Positions 63,485 to 64,000 of a stretch of DNA of 64,000 nt are shown one piece after another (positions within the stretch are counted from its first letter, which is position 1; each line of letters starts with the position of its first letter). A program made the translations under genes and the position numbers. The stretch is from positions 104,848 through 168,847 of the forward strand of contig CBDATZ010000017.1 of assembly GCA_965199845.1 (NCBI GenBank), read 5' to 3'. The DNA is from Ilyomonas sp965199845 (lineage in GTDB: Bacteria > Bacteroidota > Bacteroidia > Chitinophagales > Chitinophagaceae). Under the pieces are notes generated by a model that worked only from the letters and a program-made list of their open reading frames with translations, did not search any database and was not told where the DNA came from.

Positions 63485-64000
63485 ATGGCGAAAGCTTCCA
63501 AAAAAGCCTCACAAAGTCAAGTAAACCTCTTACCAGCCAGGTATTGCAGCAAACGATTCTATGTTAAAAGAATTTTTTGTAGATGAACTGAAAGATATTT
63601 ATTGGGGCAGAAAAACACATTGTTACCACATTACCGAAATTAAAGAAAGCAGCTTCCAGCCAGGAACTGCAGCAAGCTTTTGAAACGCATACCGAGCAAT
63701 CTAAAAATCAGGTGACAAGATTAGAACAAGCTTTTAAGTTGTTAGACGAAAAAGCAAAGGCTAAAAAGTGTGAAGCCATGGCTGGTATTATTGAAGAAGG
63801 AAAAGGGATTATTGAAGAAACAAAAAAGGGCACAGCTACCCGCGATGTCGGTTTGATATTAGCAGCACAAAAAGTTGAACACTATGAAATTTCTACTTAT
63901 GGTGGATTGGTGCAACTGGCAACAACTTTAGGATTGAGTGAAGTTGCCAACCTGCTGAAACAAACACTCGAAGAAGAAAAGCAAACCGATATTTTGCTAT
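63485..64000 (+). pseudogene. DUF892 (YciE/YciF-like) ferritin-like protein, partial, frameshifted
   Basis: ATG 63485 starts a Lys/Ser-rich leader (MAKASKKASQSQVN); after a shift near 63535 the frame reads NDSMLKEFFVDELKDIYW, a second shift (extra G in TGGGGC near 63602) gives AEKHIVTTLPKLKKAAS, then EAMAGIIEEGKGIIEE and VEHYEISTYGGLVQLA to the window's end. These are the DUF892/ferritin-like helices with Glu/His iron ligands (DELKDIYWAEKH, VEHYEISTY). Such proteins are stress-induced and may bind iron. The 3' end lies outside the window. Confidence 0.75.

Noticed and set aside
1..64000. tRNA, rRNA or riboswitch genes
   Set aside because: No T-loop/anticodon pattern or known riboswitch core was recognised by reading; a tRNAscan-SE or Infernal run would settle this.

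Overview
The window looks like a chromosomal segment of a Bacteroidota bacterium, most likely family Chitinophagaceae. This is inferred from a type IX secretion PorV2/PorU2-like pair, a DUF4292 lipoprotein, a MetZ-type sulfhydrylase, a Bacteroidota-type extracellular contractile injection system (eCIS), moderate A+T content and AT-rich intergenic repeat families. No rRNA, tRNA or CRISPR array was found.

Layout. 1-14332 (+) is the 3' half of an eCIS locus: the end of a baseplate J-like protein, a second large baseplate protein, two unknown structural genes joined across a -1 frameshift, a tape-measure gene broken by a frameshift, a DUF4157 protein with a cytidine-deaminase-like C-terminus (candidate toxin effector), and the AAA+ ATPase. 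14715-19915 (mostly -) holds namA, a PolX-like protein whose polymerase aspartates are missing, a histone H1-like protein, rpmA, rplU and a WecA-type transferase. 20360-30486 is housekeeping: an AlkA-like glycosylase, an EnvC-like LytM protein, a DUF4292 lipoprotein, dut, a sugar N-acyltransferase, dnaN, a helical-repeat secreted protein, metZ and an OsmC protein.

30560-35297 is the most unusual segment. A small multidrug resistance (SMR/SugE-like) gene is split by a 4.4-kb AT-rich insertion bounded by a 13-bp direct repeat. The insertion carries no transposase. It carries a five-gene operon: a substrate-binding protein, permease and ATPase of the NitT/TauT class, an unknown two-helix membrane protein, and a heme-oxygenase-fold diiron-oxidase-like protein.

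35421-54586 is core metabolism and envelope: glutamine cyclotransferase, mltG, coaD, pyrB and pyrR, a thioredoxin protein, kdsA, PorV2/PorU2 and lon. A four-helix-bundle (S23 family) gene sits between pyrR and pyrB, flanked by oppositely oriented arrays of a short purine-rich word. A third copy of the array lies near 46.0 kb.

54999-64000 holds a TetR regulator, an ABC1/UbiB kinase, a TPR histidine kinase, a PfkB sugar kinase, a hexuronate-type MFS transporter, a phosphonatase-like HAD enzyme and a DUF892 ferritin-like protein. Every one of these seven genes is interrupted by single-base shifts, several traced here to one extra base in a homopolymer. I read this as poor sequence quality near a contig end, not mass pseudogenisation; if correct, the genes are probably intact in the organism.
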